Of a DNA stretch of 64,000 nucleotides, positions 9,043 through 18,023 are shown piece after piece. Origin of the DNA: RYN-428 sp035551995. GTDB lineage: Bacteria; Planctomycetota; Phycisphaerae; Tepidisphaerales; Tepidisphaeraceae. The notes under the pieces are model-generated. The model was not told where the DNA came from, ran no database searches, and was given only the letters and a program-made list of their open reading frames with translations. The DNA is taken from positions 190,801 through 254,800 of the forward strand of contig DASZME010000025.1 of assembly GCA_035551995.1 (NCBI GenBank), read 5' to 3'. A program made the translations under genes and the position numbers. Numbering within the stretch: position 1 is the stretch's first letter; the number at the start of each line of letters is the position of its first letter.

Positions 9043-9156
9043 ACAAATCTCCTTCAGGTGAACTGAAGAAGTATCGGTCATAGCGCGGCGCCGGCTTTAG
9101 TAAGTCCGATAAATACCCTGCTCGGAGACAATGACGGTCCGCGCGGGCTTCACGAG

Positions 9157-9203
9157 ATCACCAAGGACGCGAAGTTCATCGCTGACTTCGCGTCCTTGGT
9201 GAT
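9157..9203 (-). terminator. Perfect 19-bp hairpin downstream of the Ig-repeat gene
   Basis: ATCACCAAGGACGCGAAGT is followed by a 9-base loop and its exact reverse complement. It sits 50 bases past the stop of the Ig-repeat gene, between that gene and the next same-strand gene, as expected for a transcription terminator. No long T tract follows on the minus strand, so intrinsic termination is uncertain. Confidence 0.55.
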
Positions 9204-9252
9204 TGCCCGCCGATTGCGCCGGTCCCCGATCCTCGCGGGAAAGGGGGGCGGA

Positions 9253-12200
9253 TCAGGCGATGTTGAACTTTGTTTTGCCGACGGTCGTCGCCGAGTATCC
9301 GTCGAGGGAGATCGACACATACGGGTAATAAGTCGCGGCGGGAATCACCGCGGTCGGGCGGAAGTGGATGCGGAACGTCCGCGTCTGATGGGGATTGAGC
9401 TTGGCGTTGCCGGTCATGGTCGACAGGATCGTCCCGGCGATCGACAAGGGCGTTGCGCCGTCGATCGACAGACTCAGAATGATCGACAAAGCGCCGCTGG
9501 CGGCGACGTTGCCGTCGTTGGTCAAAGTCAAAATGATCGAACCGTTTTGCCCGACTTGCAGCGTGGGCGGCGTTACCGCCGTCGCGGTCGCGGTCAGGGA
9601 GACGACGGGAGCGACGACCTGAATCGTCTTGGTTGTCGTGGTGACGGCGGTAGCGCCGACCGGATCGGTCGACTGAATGATGATGTTGTACACGCCGCTC
9701 GGCAAACTCGCCGGAAGCGACTTGATCAAGAATTTCCAGGGCTTTGAAGCGGCGGTCGGGTCAAGATCCAAAGACTTGGTTCCGGTCGCGACAAGAACTT
9801 CATGGCCATCGAGCGTCGCCGACGTGTTGAGATAGACGTTGAGCGTAAAGATCCCGACGGAAATCGCCATCGACTGATTGGTGATGGTCACCGGCAACGT
9901 GATCTTCGTGGGCTGCCCGGCCACCACCATTCCGGTGGGAACCGATTCCCCGCTGACCGTCGGCAGCGATTGAGACGGAGGAAGGGAACTGACCATCTGC
10001 AAAATCGAAGAAGACGAGCCGGACACGCCAGTCAAGCCGCTGTAGATGGCGGTGATCGAGCTGTTGCCGGCGGCCAGACCGCTCGTGGTGAAGGAGGCCG
10101 TTCCGTCACTCTGCACAATCCCGGTTCCCAAAACCACGCCGCCGGAGAAGAACGTGACTTCGCCGATCGGGGCGGCGGCGCCGACCGACGGGGTGACGGT
10201 GGCGGTGAGCACGACCGGGGCGCCGACCATCGCCGAGCCGGCCGAGGTGTTCAGGGCGATGGTGTAGGTCGGAGTTACGGAACCGACGGCGACGGTAAAG
10301 GCGGCGGACGAACTGGTGTCGTAAACGGTGTCGCCGCCGTATGTGGCGGTGATGTTATTGATACCGCCGGGAAGACTCGTCGTCGTAAGGGCGGCGGTTC
10401 CATCGGTCTGGACGGGGACAACTCCGATTTGCGTCGTGCCGTCAAAGAAGGTGACGGCGCCGGTGGGGATGGCGCCGCCGGGGATGGCCGGGACGACGGC
10501 GACGGTAAAGCTAACGGAGCCTCCCGGATCGCTCACGCCGGTCGAAGCCGTAAGGTTCGTGGCGGTTGTGCCGGGCGTGGCTGGGCCGACTGTTTCGGTG
10601 ATCGGCGTCGACGTGCTGGCCGAAAAGCTGATCGGGGTTGAAGTGCCCGCGATGACCAGGGCGCCGTTGTAGGTGGCGCGGATCTGGTCGATTCCGGCGT
10701 CGAGCGCCGGCAAATCGAATGTCGCCGTGCCGTCGGGCTGGAGGATGGCGCTGCCCATGGTGGTATCGCCTTCGAGGAAGCTGACGATCCCGGTCGGGAT
10801 AATGCTGGTGGAGGGAGCGGTGACCGTGGCGGTCAGCGTGGCGGTATCGCCGATGCTGACCGCCGGATTGGAGGTAACCAGGGTCGTAAAGGTCACGGTT
10901 GGGGTGACCGTGCCGACTGTTTCGACAACGACGACCGAAGTGCTTGACGCGTAATTGACGTCGCCGGAATAGGTGGCGGTAATGACGTCCAGTCCGTTGG
11001 GGAGGGTGGACGTGGTCAGTGTGGCGGTTCCATTGACCAGCTTCACGATCCCGATCGAGATGCCGTCGCTGAAGAAGTTGATCGTCCCGGTCGCCGGCGG
11101 ACCGCCGGTCGACGTGACGGTGGCGGTGAAGGTGACGACGGTGTTGAGCGGGACTGAGGCTTTGGAGGTCGTTACGGTGGTGGTGGTGACGGCGGTGCCG
11201 ATGTTGTTGCCGACGTTGATGGTGATCGGCAGCGATTGGGCGGAGTTATAATGGGTGTCGCCGCTGTAGACGGCGGTGATCATGTTGACCCCGGCCGGAA
11301 GCGTACTGGTCGTAATGAAGGCGGTATCGACGTTCGCCTGCACCGTCGCCGTGCCCAGCGCAGTTCCATTGAGCAGGAAAGTCACGGTGCCGGTGGGAGC
11401 GGGACCGGCGACCACCGGTTGTACCGTGGCCGTGATCGTGACCGTGCCGCCCACGGGGATCGCGACGGCGGTGGAACTCAAAGTTAAATTGACGCTGTTG
11501 CCCGGCGTCGCGCCGATCATTTCGGTCACGGTGTTCGAGACGCTCGATACGTTCGAGATGTCGCCGGAATACGTCGCGGTGATCATATCGACGCCCGGAG
11601 GCAGCGTTGTCGTCGAGAGCGTGGCCGCTCCGTTCGGCTGAACCATCGTCGTTCCGATGACCGTCGTGCCGTTGGTGAACGTCACCGTGCCGGTCGGAAC
11701 AGGTCCGCCCGGGACAGTGGGAGCGACCGTCGCGGTAAACGTGAGGCTATTGCCGACCGCGGCGGACGGCGCAGACGCGGCCAACGTGGTCGTGGTCGTG
11801 GTCCCGGGGACGTTGCCGACGGTTTCGGTCAATGGACCACCCATGCCCGGGTTGTAATTGCTGTCGCCGCTATAAAGAACGGTAATGACATTGGGTCCCG
11901 AAGGAAGCGCGGCGGTGGAGAACATCGCCATGCCGTTCATATCCAGCATGGCGGTGCCGATCGTAACGCCGCCGTTCTGGAAGGTCGCGGCGCCGGTCGG
12001 AACGACGGCGCCCATGCCGGTGGCGCTGACGGTCGCGATGAACGTGATCGGGTCTCCGAGTCCCGCGGCGGGCGCCGACGCCGTCAGCCCGACATTTGCG
12101 TTAACGGCCATCGCCGACCCGATCGATACGGTAACGCCCTGATTGGGATGGTTTGCCGTGAAGTTCATGTCGCCGCCGTACGCGGCGGTGATGGTATGTG

Positions 12201-14103
12201 AGCCGGTGGTCAGGCTTGTGACGGTGATCGTGGCGACGCCGTTGACTAGCATCGCGGACGCCAGCGGCGTGGCTCCATCGTAGAACGTGACCATGCCCGT
12301 CGGAACAAACCCACTGCCGGCCACCGCGGGCGTGACGCTGGCGTTCAGGACCACCGGCGCCCCGAGGCCCGCGCTTTGATTGGGCGTGCTGACGACGACC
12401 GACGTGGCCAGCCCGACCAACACCGGCACGACGCTTGACGTGCTGGCGACGTTGGCGGCGTCGCCGCCGTAGGTGGCGGTGATGTTGTTCGTTCCGTTGG
12501 GCAGCCCCATCGTGCTGTACGAGGCGACGCCGTTCACCAGCGGCATGGTGGCGAGATTGATGCCCCCGTCAGTGAATGTTACCTGGCCCGTGGGCGCTGG
12601 ATTGGTGGTCGGCAACTGTGTGACCGTCGCCGTGAAAGTGACTTGCGTGCCGGGCGTGACGGGGCCGGGCGGGTTAGCGGTCAAAGCCGTGGACGTCGCG
12701 ATGCCTACCACTTCCGAGACGTTGTTGGAGGTGCTGGTCGTATACGCCGTATCGCCGTTGTAGACGGCGTAAATAATATGGGTTCCGATCGGCAGCGTGG
12801 TGATGCTGAAGATGGCCGATCCGTTCACCATGGGGGTTGTGCCGAGGTTCGTGTTCCCCTCGTAGAACGTCACGTTGCCGGTTGGGGTGCTGTCGCCCGG
12901 GGGCGGGCTGACGATGGCGGTGAAGACGGCCGAAGCGCCCACGGCCACCGACGGACTTGCCTCGGTTAGACTGGTGGTGGTGGGCAATTGAGCGACGTTG
13001 ATCGTGATGGGCGACGACGTGGTGTCGCTGGCGCGATAGGTGCCGTCGCCGGGGAAACTCGCGGTGAGGCTGTCGGAACCGTTGGGCAGGTTTGGGGTGG
13101 TAAACGTCGCCACGCCGTTGGTGGTCGTCCCCGTGCCGATCTGAAGTCCGTTGTTATAGAACGTGACAGTATCGCCGTTGATCGCCAGGCCGCCCGCGGG
13201 ATTGGGCGTGACGGTCGCCGTCAGCGTCACCATCGTTCCCGGCGGAACCATCGCCGGAGTGGGCGAGCCGTTGGTCGTGGCGGCGAGCGTCGTCGTGGTC
13301 GGGGTGCTGACCGTTACGTTCACGGGCGCCGAGACGCTCATGATGTAATTGGAATCGCCGCTGTAAGTGGCGGTAACGCTGTGGATACCGGCGGCCAGAT
13401 TCGTGATGGACGGGGTAACGGCGGTGCCGTTCATAATCGTCACGGTGGCAAGGACGTTGTTTCCGTCGGCGGTAAACGTCACGCTTCCGGTCTGAGTTCC
13501 CGGCGTCGACGAGGTTACGCCGGCGCTGAATTGCACGCCCGGCGCCCCTGGCGTTATCAGCGTACTGCTGGCCGAGATGGTAGTCGTCGTCGCCGCGCCG
13601 ATGATGACGTTAATCGTGTTGGAGGAGGCCGTCGCCATGTAGTTGCCGTCGCCGCTATACATGGCGGTGATGGGATGCGTGCCAAGGGAGAGCGGCGTTG
13701 TCGTCGTGAAAGGGGCGACGGCGGTGCCGGAACTCGGATCGATGGGAATCGAACCGATCATCGTCGGCGTCATCGTTGAGTTGTCGAAAAAGGAAACCGT
13801 TCCCGTAGGCGTGGGCCCGCCGCCGACGGCCGGATTGATGATGGCCACGAACGATACCTCGCTGCCGGAGACGGCCGGGTTTGGCTGTCCCATCGCAAGC
13901 TGGAGGTTGGTGGATGAGGGCGCGACGCCGACCGACTTGGTGATGGCTTGGTTGACCGCGGCGGATGTGGGGGATTTTTGAACCGCCGACTCCCGCAGCA
14001 CCGGCGCGATATTGCTCTGCTCGAAAACGGCAGCCGCCGCCGCCGACAAAAGTTGGCGTGATTCAAGGGCTTCAATGCTTGCAAAACGGGGACGTGCGGG
14101 CAT
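9253..14103 (-). CDS. Giant secreted protein of 13 tandem Ig-like domains, LEPR-XLL-type N-terminus
   Basis: A 1616-residue protein. The ATG at 14103 has Shine-Dalgarno GGAGAG and is followed at once by the planctomycete export-associated motif IEALESRQLLSA; a longer reading from 14217 adds only unconserved residues. The body is about 13 tandem bacterial Ig-like (Big_3-type) units of about 90-100 residues. Each has a PTGTVTF-like strand and ends in an ITATYSGDxNY-like strand; the 11th and 13th have lost the GD pair. The last 200 residues (VAGQPTKITLPVTITN, VAASGALSIILSLSID) resemble CARDB-like beta-sandwiches. It is likely a cell-surface or extracellular adhesin or scaffold. The sequence is rich in Thr/Val/Ala and nearly free of Cys. 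No enzyme domain is seen. Confidence 0.9.
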   Translation of the reverse strand: MPARPRFASIEALESRQLLSAAAAAVFEQSNIAPVLRESAVQKSPTSAAVNQAITKSVGVAPSSTNLQLAMGQPNPAVSGSEVSFVAIINPAVGGGPTPTGTVSFFDNSTMTPTMIGSIPIDPSSGTAVAPFTTTTPLSLGTHPITAMYSGDGNYMATASSNTINVIIGAATTTTISASSTLITPGAPGVQFSAGVTSSTPGTQTGSVTFTADGNNVLATVTIMNGTAVTPSITNLAAGIHSVTATYSGDSNYIMSVSAPVNVTVSTPTTTTLAATTNGSPTPAMVPPGTMVTLTATVTPNPAGGLAINGDTVTFYNNGLQIGTGTTTNGVATFTTPNLPNGSDSLTASFPGDGTYRASDTTSSPITINVAQLPTTTSLTEASPSVAVGASAVFTAIVSPPPGDSTPTGNVTFYEGNTNLGTTPMVNGSAIFSITTLPIGTHIIYAVYNGDTAYTTSTSNNVSEVVGIATSTALTANPPGPVTPGTQVTFTATVTQLPTTNPAPTGQVTFTDGGINLATMPLVNGVASYSTMGLPNGTNNITATYGGDAANVASTSSVVPVLVGLATSVVVSTPNQSAGLGAPVVLNASVTPAVAGSGFVPTGMVTFYDGATPLASAMLVNGVATITVTSLTTGSHTITAAYGGDMNFTANHPNQGVTVSIGSAMAVNANVGLTASAPAAGLGDPITFIATVSATGMGAVVPTGAATFQNGGVTIGTAMLDMNGMAMFSTAALPSGPNVITVLYSGDSNYNPGMGGPLTETVGNVPGTTTTTTLAASAPSAAVGNSLTFTATVAPTVPGGPVPTGTVTFTNGTTVIGTTMVQPNGAATLSTTTLPPGVDMITATYSGDISNVSSVSNTVTEMIGATPGNSVNLTLSSTAVAIPVGGTVTITATVQPVVAGPAPTGTVTFLLNGTALGTATVQANVDTAFITTSTLPAGVNMITAVYSGDTHYNSAQSLPITINVGNNIGTAVTTTTVTTSKASVPLNTVVTFTATVTSTGGPPATGTINFFSDGISIGIVKLVNGTATLTTSTLPNGLDVITATYSGDVNYASSTSVVVVETVGTVTPTVTFTTLVTSNPAVSIGDTATLTATVTAPSTSIIPTGIVSFLEGDTTMGSAILQPDGTATFDLPALDAGIDQIRATYNGALVIAGTSTPISFSASTSTPITETVGPATPGTTATNLTASTGVSDPGGSVSFTVAVVPAIPGGAIPTGAVTFFDGTTQIGVVPVQTDGTAALTTTSLPGGINNITATYGGDTVYDTSSSAAFTVAVGSVTPTYTIALNTSAGSAMVGAPVVLTATVTPSVGAAAPIGEVTFFSGGVVLGTGIVQSDGTASFTTSGLAAGNSSITAIYSGLTGVSGSSSSILQMVSSLPPSQSLPTVSGESVPTGMVVAGQPTKITLPVTITNQSMAISVGIFTLNVYLNTSATLDGHEVLVATGTKSLDLDPTAASKPWKFLIKSLPASLPSGVYNIIIQSTDPVGATAVTTTTKTIQVVAPVVSLTATATAVTPPTLQVGQNGSIILTLTNDGNVAASGALSIILSLSIDGATPLSIAGTILSTMTGNAKLNPHQTRTFRIHFRPTAVIPAATYYPYVSISLDGYSATTVGKTKFNIA

Positions 14104-14281
14104 GTGTCGCTCTCCATAGGTGACAGGAAATCCAGGAAAGGGAGACTTCCCTCGCCACAGCCGCCAACCCCTTGACGTCTGCGTGGAATGCGAGAAAACC
14201 TTTCCAACCTCGGCCAAACCGCCGCAGAATACTACGATGGACCGAAAAAGGCAAAAGATAACTTGCTATTTTGCGCCACGA

Positions 14282-15226
14282 CTACTTCTTAAGCCGTTGA
14301 ATCGTCTCGCGAGCGAACTGAGCATAAACCACGTTCCCCAGGTCCATCGAAACATGAACCGTTCTCTCTTCGTTCATCAAGACCGTCTTCTCGTCTTCCC
14401 GAAGCTGCGAGATCACAATCCCGAGCACCAGCGGCGTATTGCCGCCGGCCTCTTTATGCCGCGGATCGGACATGAACGCCGGCCCTCCGCTGTCGCCGGC
14501 GAACGTGTTGAAATCAAGCTTGAAACCGTCGACGAGCCGGATCGGCATCAACGGATAACTGGCGATGGACGCATGCCGCGCCAGGGCAAACCCCGCCAGA
14601 TTTGCTTCATTGCGCATTGGATACGTCAGCACCAGGACCTCGCCCCCGACGTGCACGCCCGCGGATTTTAATGCAGCCTCATCGGCAAGCGAGTCAAAAT
14701 CGATCGGCCGGGCGAGGATATCGTCCGGCAATGCGACGGGAAGCACCGCCACGTCCATTTTAGGATGATGCGTCCAAAGCGGTTCGACGCCATTGCGAAT
14801 CTTGACCGGAAAATCCCGGCGGGTGAATGATCCGTCGCCATGCACGGTCCGAAGCACCAGGATCGCCTGTTCGCCGCCCATCCTCTCGAAAACGTGGCGG
14901 GCGGTCACGATAATCACCTGCTTTTCATCAAGCCCCAGCTCGCGCGGCGGTGTGACGAGAAAACAGGTTGCCGTCGAGTCGCGGTTGAAGAGCTTAAACG
15001 TCGCCAGCTCCATTCGACTGGCGAAATCGTCATCCTGAAAATTCACCGCCTTAGCGTCGACGTTTTTCGTTGTGGGCCGCGTTCCGCTTGCAGGCCCGTC
15101 AGGCGTGGCCTTCTCAGAAGTCGAATCGCACGGCGTGCGCGTGGGCGAAGGCGCCGCTTCGCGCGCGCCCAAGACCGGCGAGAATAAAACGATGCACGCG
15201 AGAAAACGAAAAAATCGATGGGTCAT
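14282..15226 (-). CDS. Secreted trypsin-like (S1) serine protease
   Basis: A 314-residue protein with a signal peptide (FFRFLACIVLFSPVLGA) and a low-complexity linker to about residue 65. The catalytic triad of the chymotrypsin fold is visible: His in VTARHVFER, Asp in KMDVAVLPV and Ser in AGDSGGPAF. Shine-Dalgarno CGGAGA precedes the ATG. It ends 178 bp upstream of the start of the Ig-repeat gene on the same strand, so the two may be co-expressed, and the protease could process surface proteins; that link is only positional. Confidence 0.85.
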   Translation of the reverse strand: MTHRFFRFLACIVLFSPVLGAREAAPSPTRTPCDSTSEKATPDGPASGTRPTTKNVDAKAVNFQDDDFASRMELATFKLFNRDSTATCFLVTPPRELGLDEKQVIIVTARHVFERMGGEQAILVLRTVHGDGSFTRRDFPVKIRNGVEPLWTHHPKMDVAVLPVALPDDILARPIDFDSLADEAALKSAGVHVGGEVLVLTYPMRNEANLAGFALARHASIASYPLMPIRLVDGFKLDFNTFAGDSGGPAFMSDPRHKEAGGNTPLVLGIVISQLREDEKTVLMNEERTVHVSMDLGNVVYAQFARETIQRLKK

Positions 15227-15561
15227 GGGATCTCCGGGCGTTGCTTATTTTCGGCGTTTTCGGACTCATGTCGCCGCTGGGCCTGGCCTGCAAGCATAGC
15301 GACTTGCTCGGGATGCAGTGCGTCGCAGGCACAATGTTGGCGTACAAGCGGTTAACGCGGGAGGATTTCCGCTGGAATTCGCAAACGTCCCGCGCGAGCC
15401 CCGCCGCATTTTCTCTCGGAATAAAATCCGCTCCGCCGGGGACTTTCCTTTCAATAAAGGCGCTCAACGCCGGTACAGGCAATTGAGCGTCTTGACCGAC
15501 GGTCGGTCCGCCGGAAGTTGCCGGCGATGATTTTTCGAAGTTCCACACGGAGATCGCGTTC
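15227..15561 (+). other. Divergent intergenic region without a supported gene
   Basis: These 335 bases separate the protease gene (minus) from the next plus-strand gene and must hold both promoters. I see no conserved small gene. A short imperfect palindrome GACCGACGGTCGGTC lies near 15500, upstream of the plus-strand gene, and could be an operator, but nothing else supports that. Confidence 0.4.
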
Positions 15562-16254
15562 ATGAACAAGCGGACATTACGGATCGTGGCGCTCAGCGCC
15601 GGCCTGACATTATCCTCGTTTACCGGTTGGTCGCGTGCCGCCGACGAGCCGGCCAAGCCCGCCGCCCCCGCGCCCAGCCAGCCGGCCACTCCCGCCGCCC
15701 CCAGCGGCCAGCGTGCCCGCCGCAACCCGGCCGACATGATCAAGAATTATCGCGATCAGTTCGAGGGCCTCGGCCTCAGCGACGAACAAATGACCAAGAT
15801 CGACGGCTTCATCACCACCGCCGAAACCGAAATCAAGGGCTTGGCCGCCAAGGACGATCAGGAAAGCCGCCGATCCGCTTTTGGCGCCTTCCGCAAGCTC
15901 AACGAAGATGTGCAGTCGGTCCTCACCGACGCCCAAAAGACCGCTCTGGGCAAGAAGCGGCAGACAATGATGTTCGACCGCTTCAAGAAGACTTATACCG
16001 CCCCGGAATTAAAGCTGACGGACGATCAAACCACGAAGATCAACGCCATCATCGCCGACACCCAAAAGGAGATGGCCGACGTAAATCCGACGGATCAGGA
16101 GAGCCGTCGCAAGGCTTTTGAATCGATGCGCGCGGCCCGCGAGAAGCTCAACGCCGTGCTGACCCCCGAGCAGCAAAAGCTGATCCCGCAAGCTCCCGGC
16201 GGCGCTGGCGGCCGACGCGGAAATCGCGCTGGCGCGACTCCGCCGCCGGCCTGA
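15562..16254 (+). CDS. Secreted Spy/LTXXQ-like helical protein with internal duplication
   Basis: A 230-residue exported protein: signal peptide (IVALSAGLTLSSFTG, cleavage near WSRAADE), a Pro/Ala-rich linker (about 28-50), then two related helical units at about residues 70-130 and 150-208. Both units contain LxLxDxQ, DQESRR.AF and LT..Q elements, so the protein is an internal duplication. The pattern of LSDEQMTKI and LTPEQQKLI recalls the periplasmic chaperone Spy and LTXXQ-motif proteins. The tail is Gly/Arg/Pro rich. Shine-Dalgarno GGAGATCG lies before the ATG. Function as an envelope chaperone is an inference. Confidence 0.7.
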   Translation: MNKRTLRIVALSAGLTLSSFTGWSRAADEPAKPAAPAPSQPATPAAPSGQRARRNPADMIKNYRDQFEGLGLSDEQMTKIDGFITTAETEIKGLAAKDDQESRRSAFGAFRKLNEDVQSVLTDAQKTALGKKRQTMMFDRFKKTYTAPELKLTDDQTTKINAIIADTQKEMADVNPTDQESRRKAFESMRAAREKLNAVLTPEQQKLIPQAPGGAGGRRGNRAGATPPPA

Positions 16255-16305
16255 TGGCGGGAGGTCAAAAGAATCCGGAAAACGGAAACGGAGTTGAACC
16301 AGATG

Positions 16306-16348
16306 CCCAAGTGGTCGAATGCGCATATCGCGCATTCGACCATTTGGG
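16306..16348 (+). terminator. Long stem-loop downstream of the Spy-like gene
   Basis: CCCAAGTGGTCGAATGCGC and its near-exact complement (one G-T pair) enclose a five-base loop. It lies 52 bases after the stop codon and is followed by TATTTGGTTTTGTT. This fits a rho-independent terminator for the gene ending at 16254. Confidence 0.75.
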
Positions 16349-16640
16349 TATTTGGTTTTGTTCACGTTTGACGCGAACGGCTTTCGTCGTCGTATCCTCT
16401 GGCGACGCCCACTTTCCCCTCCAACACCGGCTGGTGATTCAGCGAGTGGCGACATGAAATCGCAGCCGAACGCCGAAGAGTTGTACGCGTTTTCCTAATC
16501 TGGCCAAATCGAAATAGCGAAGAGACGCGGCGTGCATGAGGATTCACGCGCGACGGTTCAATCGACGAAAAATAATGAATGCGGCACGGCTGCGTTCCCG
16601 CCTTGAAAAAGCGCCCGCCGTAGCTATGCTTGGTTTTCGA

Positions 16641-16661
16641 GCCGGCGGTTACATCGCCGGC
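16641..16661 (+). terminator. GC-rich hairpin just upstream of tRNA-Thr
   Basis: GCCGGCG, a seven-base loop, CGCCGGC, then TTTATTTG. It has terminator form and lies 17 bases before the tRNA. The stretch 16255-16678 holds only this hairpin and the one at 16306; I see no gene in it. Confidence 0.5.
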
Positions 16662-16678
16662 TTTATTTGCCGGTCGGC

Positions 16679-16751
16679 GCCGCCTTAGCTCAGTTGGTAG
16701 AGCGATGCTTTCGTAAAGCATAGGTCGTCAGTTCAAACCTGACAGGCGGCT
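16679..16751 (+). tRNA. tRNA-Thr (anticodon CGU)
   Basis: A 73-nt cloverleaf folds completely: acceptor GCCGCCT with AGGCGGC, D arm GCTC...GAGC, anticodon stem ATGCT/AGCAT around loop TTCGTAA (anticodon CGT in DNA, reads ACG), and T arm GTCAG-TTCAAAC-CTGAC. The CCA end is not encoded. Confidence 0.95.
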
Positions 16752-16766
16752 TTCACTTCAATTGCC

Positions 16767-16870
16767 AGCATTTTCAGGTTGCTGTAGCGTCTTTTTGTTT
16801 ATAATAGCGGCTCCCCTTGCGGGGCGTCTTTTGCGACCGAAGCCCGCGCCATCAACATGAAAAATGCTCT
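16767..16870 (+). repeat. Palindromic intergenic repeat, copy B
   Basis: Starts 15 bp past tRNA-Thr with AGCATTTTCAGGTTGCTGTA and ends with the inverted form GCGCCATCAACATGAAAAA followed by TGCTCT. The core hairpin GGCTCCCCTTGCGGGGCG (16809-16826) matches copies A, C and D. The copy carries a perfect TATAAT at 16800-16805 with TTGCTG 15 bases upstream, so it may act as a weak promoter. Confidence 0.75.
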
Positions 16871-16984
16871 CGCGGCGAATGCGGATTCTGCCTAACTTGC
16901 CGATGGTCGGCAATGCGGCGTCCGTCTGAATCGGTGACAAGTGTGTCCTGCACACACTTCGGCTCATTCCGAGAGGCAAACGCG

Positions 16985-17041
16985 ATGTCTATCGAGCATC
17001 ACATTCCCGCCTATCGCATCCATCCACGCCGCCAGGGGTAA
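16985..17041 (+). CDS. Candidate 18-codon ORF between two tRNA genes
   Basis: An ATG preceded by GAGAGG (eight bases spacing) opens an 18-codon frame (MSIEHHIPAYRIHPRRQG) rich in His and Arg. A hairpin AAGTGTGT-CCTGC-ACACACTT lies just upstream (16939-16959) and a terminator just downstream (17057). The arrangement could be a tiny gene, a leader peptide or part of a small RNA. The frame is short enough to occur by chance. Confidence 0.25.
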   Translation: MSIEHHIPAYRIHPRRQG

Positions 17042-17056
17042 AGAGTATAACGCAAA

Positions 17057-17080
17057 AACCCCCGGTTTTTGCCGGGGGTT
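17057..17080. terminator. Bidirectional rho-independent terminator
   Basis: AACCCCCGG, a six-base loop and CCGGGGGTT. On the minus strand it is followed by TTTTTGCG and lies 34 bases past the 3' end of tRNA-Glu, which it should terminate. On the plus strand it is followed by TCGTTGTCTT and could end a transcript coming from the repeat or the small ORF. Confidence 0.85.
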
Positions 17081-17114
17081 TCGTTGTCTTGCATCTTCCT
17101 GCAAGCCGGGATAG

Positions 17115-17187
17115 TGACCCCAACGGGATTCGAACCCGTGTCGCGGCCTTGAAAGGGCCGTGTCCTAGGCCTCTAGACGATGGGGCC
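17115..17187 (-). tRNA. tRNA-Glu (anticodon UUC)
   Basis: A 73-nt cloverleaf on the minus strand: acceptor GGCCCCA with TGGGGTC (one G-U pair), anticodon stem CGGCC/GGCCG around loop CTTTCAA (anticodon TTC in DNA) and T arm ACGGG-TTCGAAT-CCCGT. The discriminator is A and CCA is not encoded. Confidence 0.95.
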
Positions 17188-17422
17188 AGCTAGATCTTCA
17201 TCCGCATGGCGCCTAGGTGGCGAGAGAATATGCAGATATCCTGTCGCCCGTCAAATGTTTACATCGAAGAAGAACCGTTTTCTGGAAATGGGTGCGTCCG
17301 CCGATGGCCTCGGGGCCGCGAACTTTCCGACAGCCGCGATCGCGTCAAGTTCCGACACTTCCGCAGCGGCGTTTTCCGAAGACTTGCTATGGAACGTGTC
17401 TCTATTGAATTGCGCGCGGAAA

Positions 17423-17872
17423 TCACCAGGGAAGGTTTTGCGAATAGAAGCAATTTCCCAATGTGGCCATCGCGGTCGCTTTATCTTCCAGCGACGCACC
17501 ATAATGAGGGTATGTGCGGATGTATCGCGTTTCATTGGCGTTCAGGGTAAACGCCAGGGTATGAGAGCAGCCGTGGCTGTCTACGTCTCCCATTTTGGGA
17601 ATCACGCAGACGTAGGCGCCGGGGGGAAGATCCATGTAGAAGTAGTCGCCGGGGATGGATGTGCCGATGTGCTTGTGATTCAATTGGATTTCGGGCTGAA
17701 CCATAAGGCCATCCGCCCTTGAGTCGCGGTAAAAATAGACGCGGCCTTGTCCCGCGGAAGGGGGCGCCAGGCTGCTGCCCACGTCGCTGTATCGTTCGCC
17801 GCCGCCGTCACAACCGCCGCCCAGGCAGGAAATGAATGCCAGAACGCAACACATACCGATTATGCGGATCAT
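17423..17872 (-). CDS. Small lipoprotein, DUF2846-like
   Basis: A 149-residue lipoprotein: signal sequence ending in the lipobox LGGGC (Cys about 21). The mature part has RVYFYRDS, a strand QLNHKHIGTSIPGDYFYMDL and LPPGAYVC, the pattern of DUF2846-type beta-sandwich lipoproteins. The strong Shine-Dalgarno AAGGAG fixes the start. It lies between tRNA-Glu and the mla operon, separated from mlaA by 151 bp. Function is unknown. Confidence 0.72.
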   Translation of the reverse strand: MIRIIGMCCVLAFISCLGGGCDGGGERYSDVGSSLAPPSAGQGRVYFYRDSRADGLMVQPEIQLNHKHIGTSIPGDYFYMDLPPGAYVCVIPKMGDVDSHGCSHTLAFTLNANETRYIRTYPHYGASLEDKATAMATLGNCFYSQNLPW

Positions 17873-18023
17873 GGCATGCTCTCCTTTCTTTTTGCGCAGT
17901 TGGTGAAAATTATCCAGGCGTTTTCAGAGTTACAAAACTCATCTTACATTCAGCCGCGTTAGTGAGCAAAATCGGCGCCCTCATGCGACAAGGCCGATTT
18001 CGTCTCCAGATGACGGATGATGC

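Noticed and set aside
9253..14103. Repetitive DNA of the Ig-repeat gene as a separate satellite or misassembly.
   Set aside because: Repeats are diverged at residue level, keep one frame and include distinct N- and C-terminal ends, so it reads as a normal multidomain gene.
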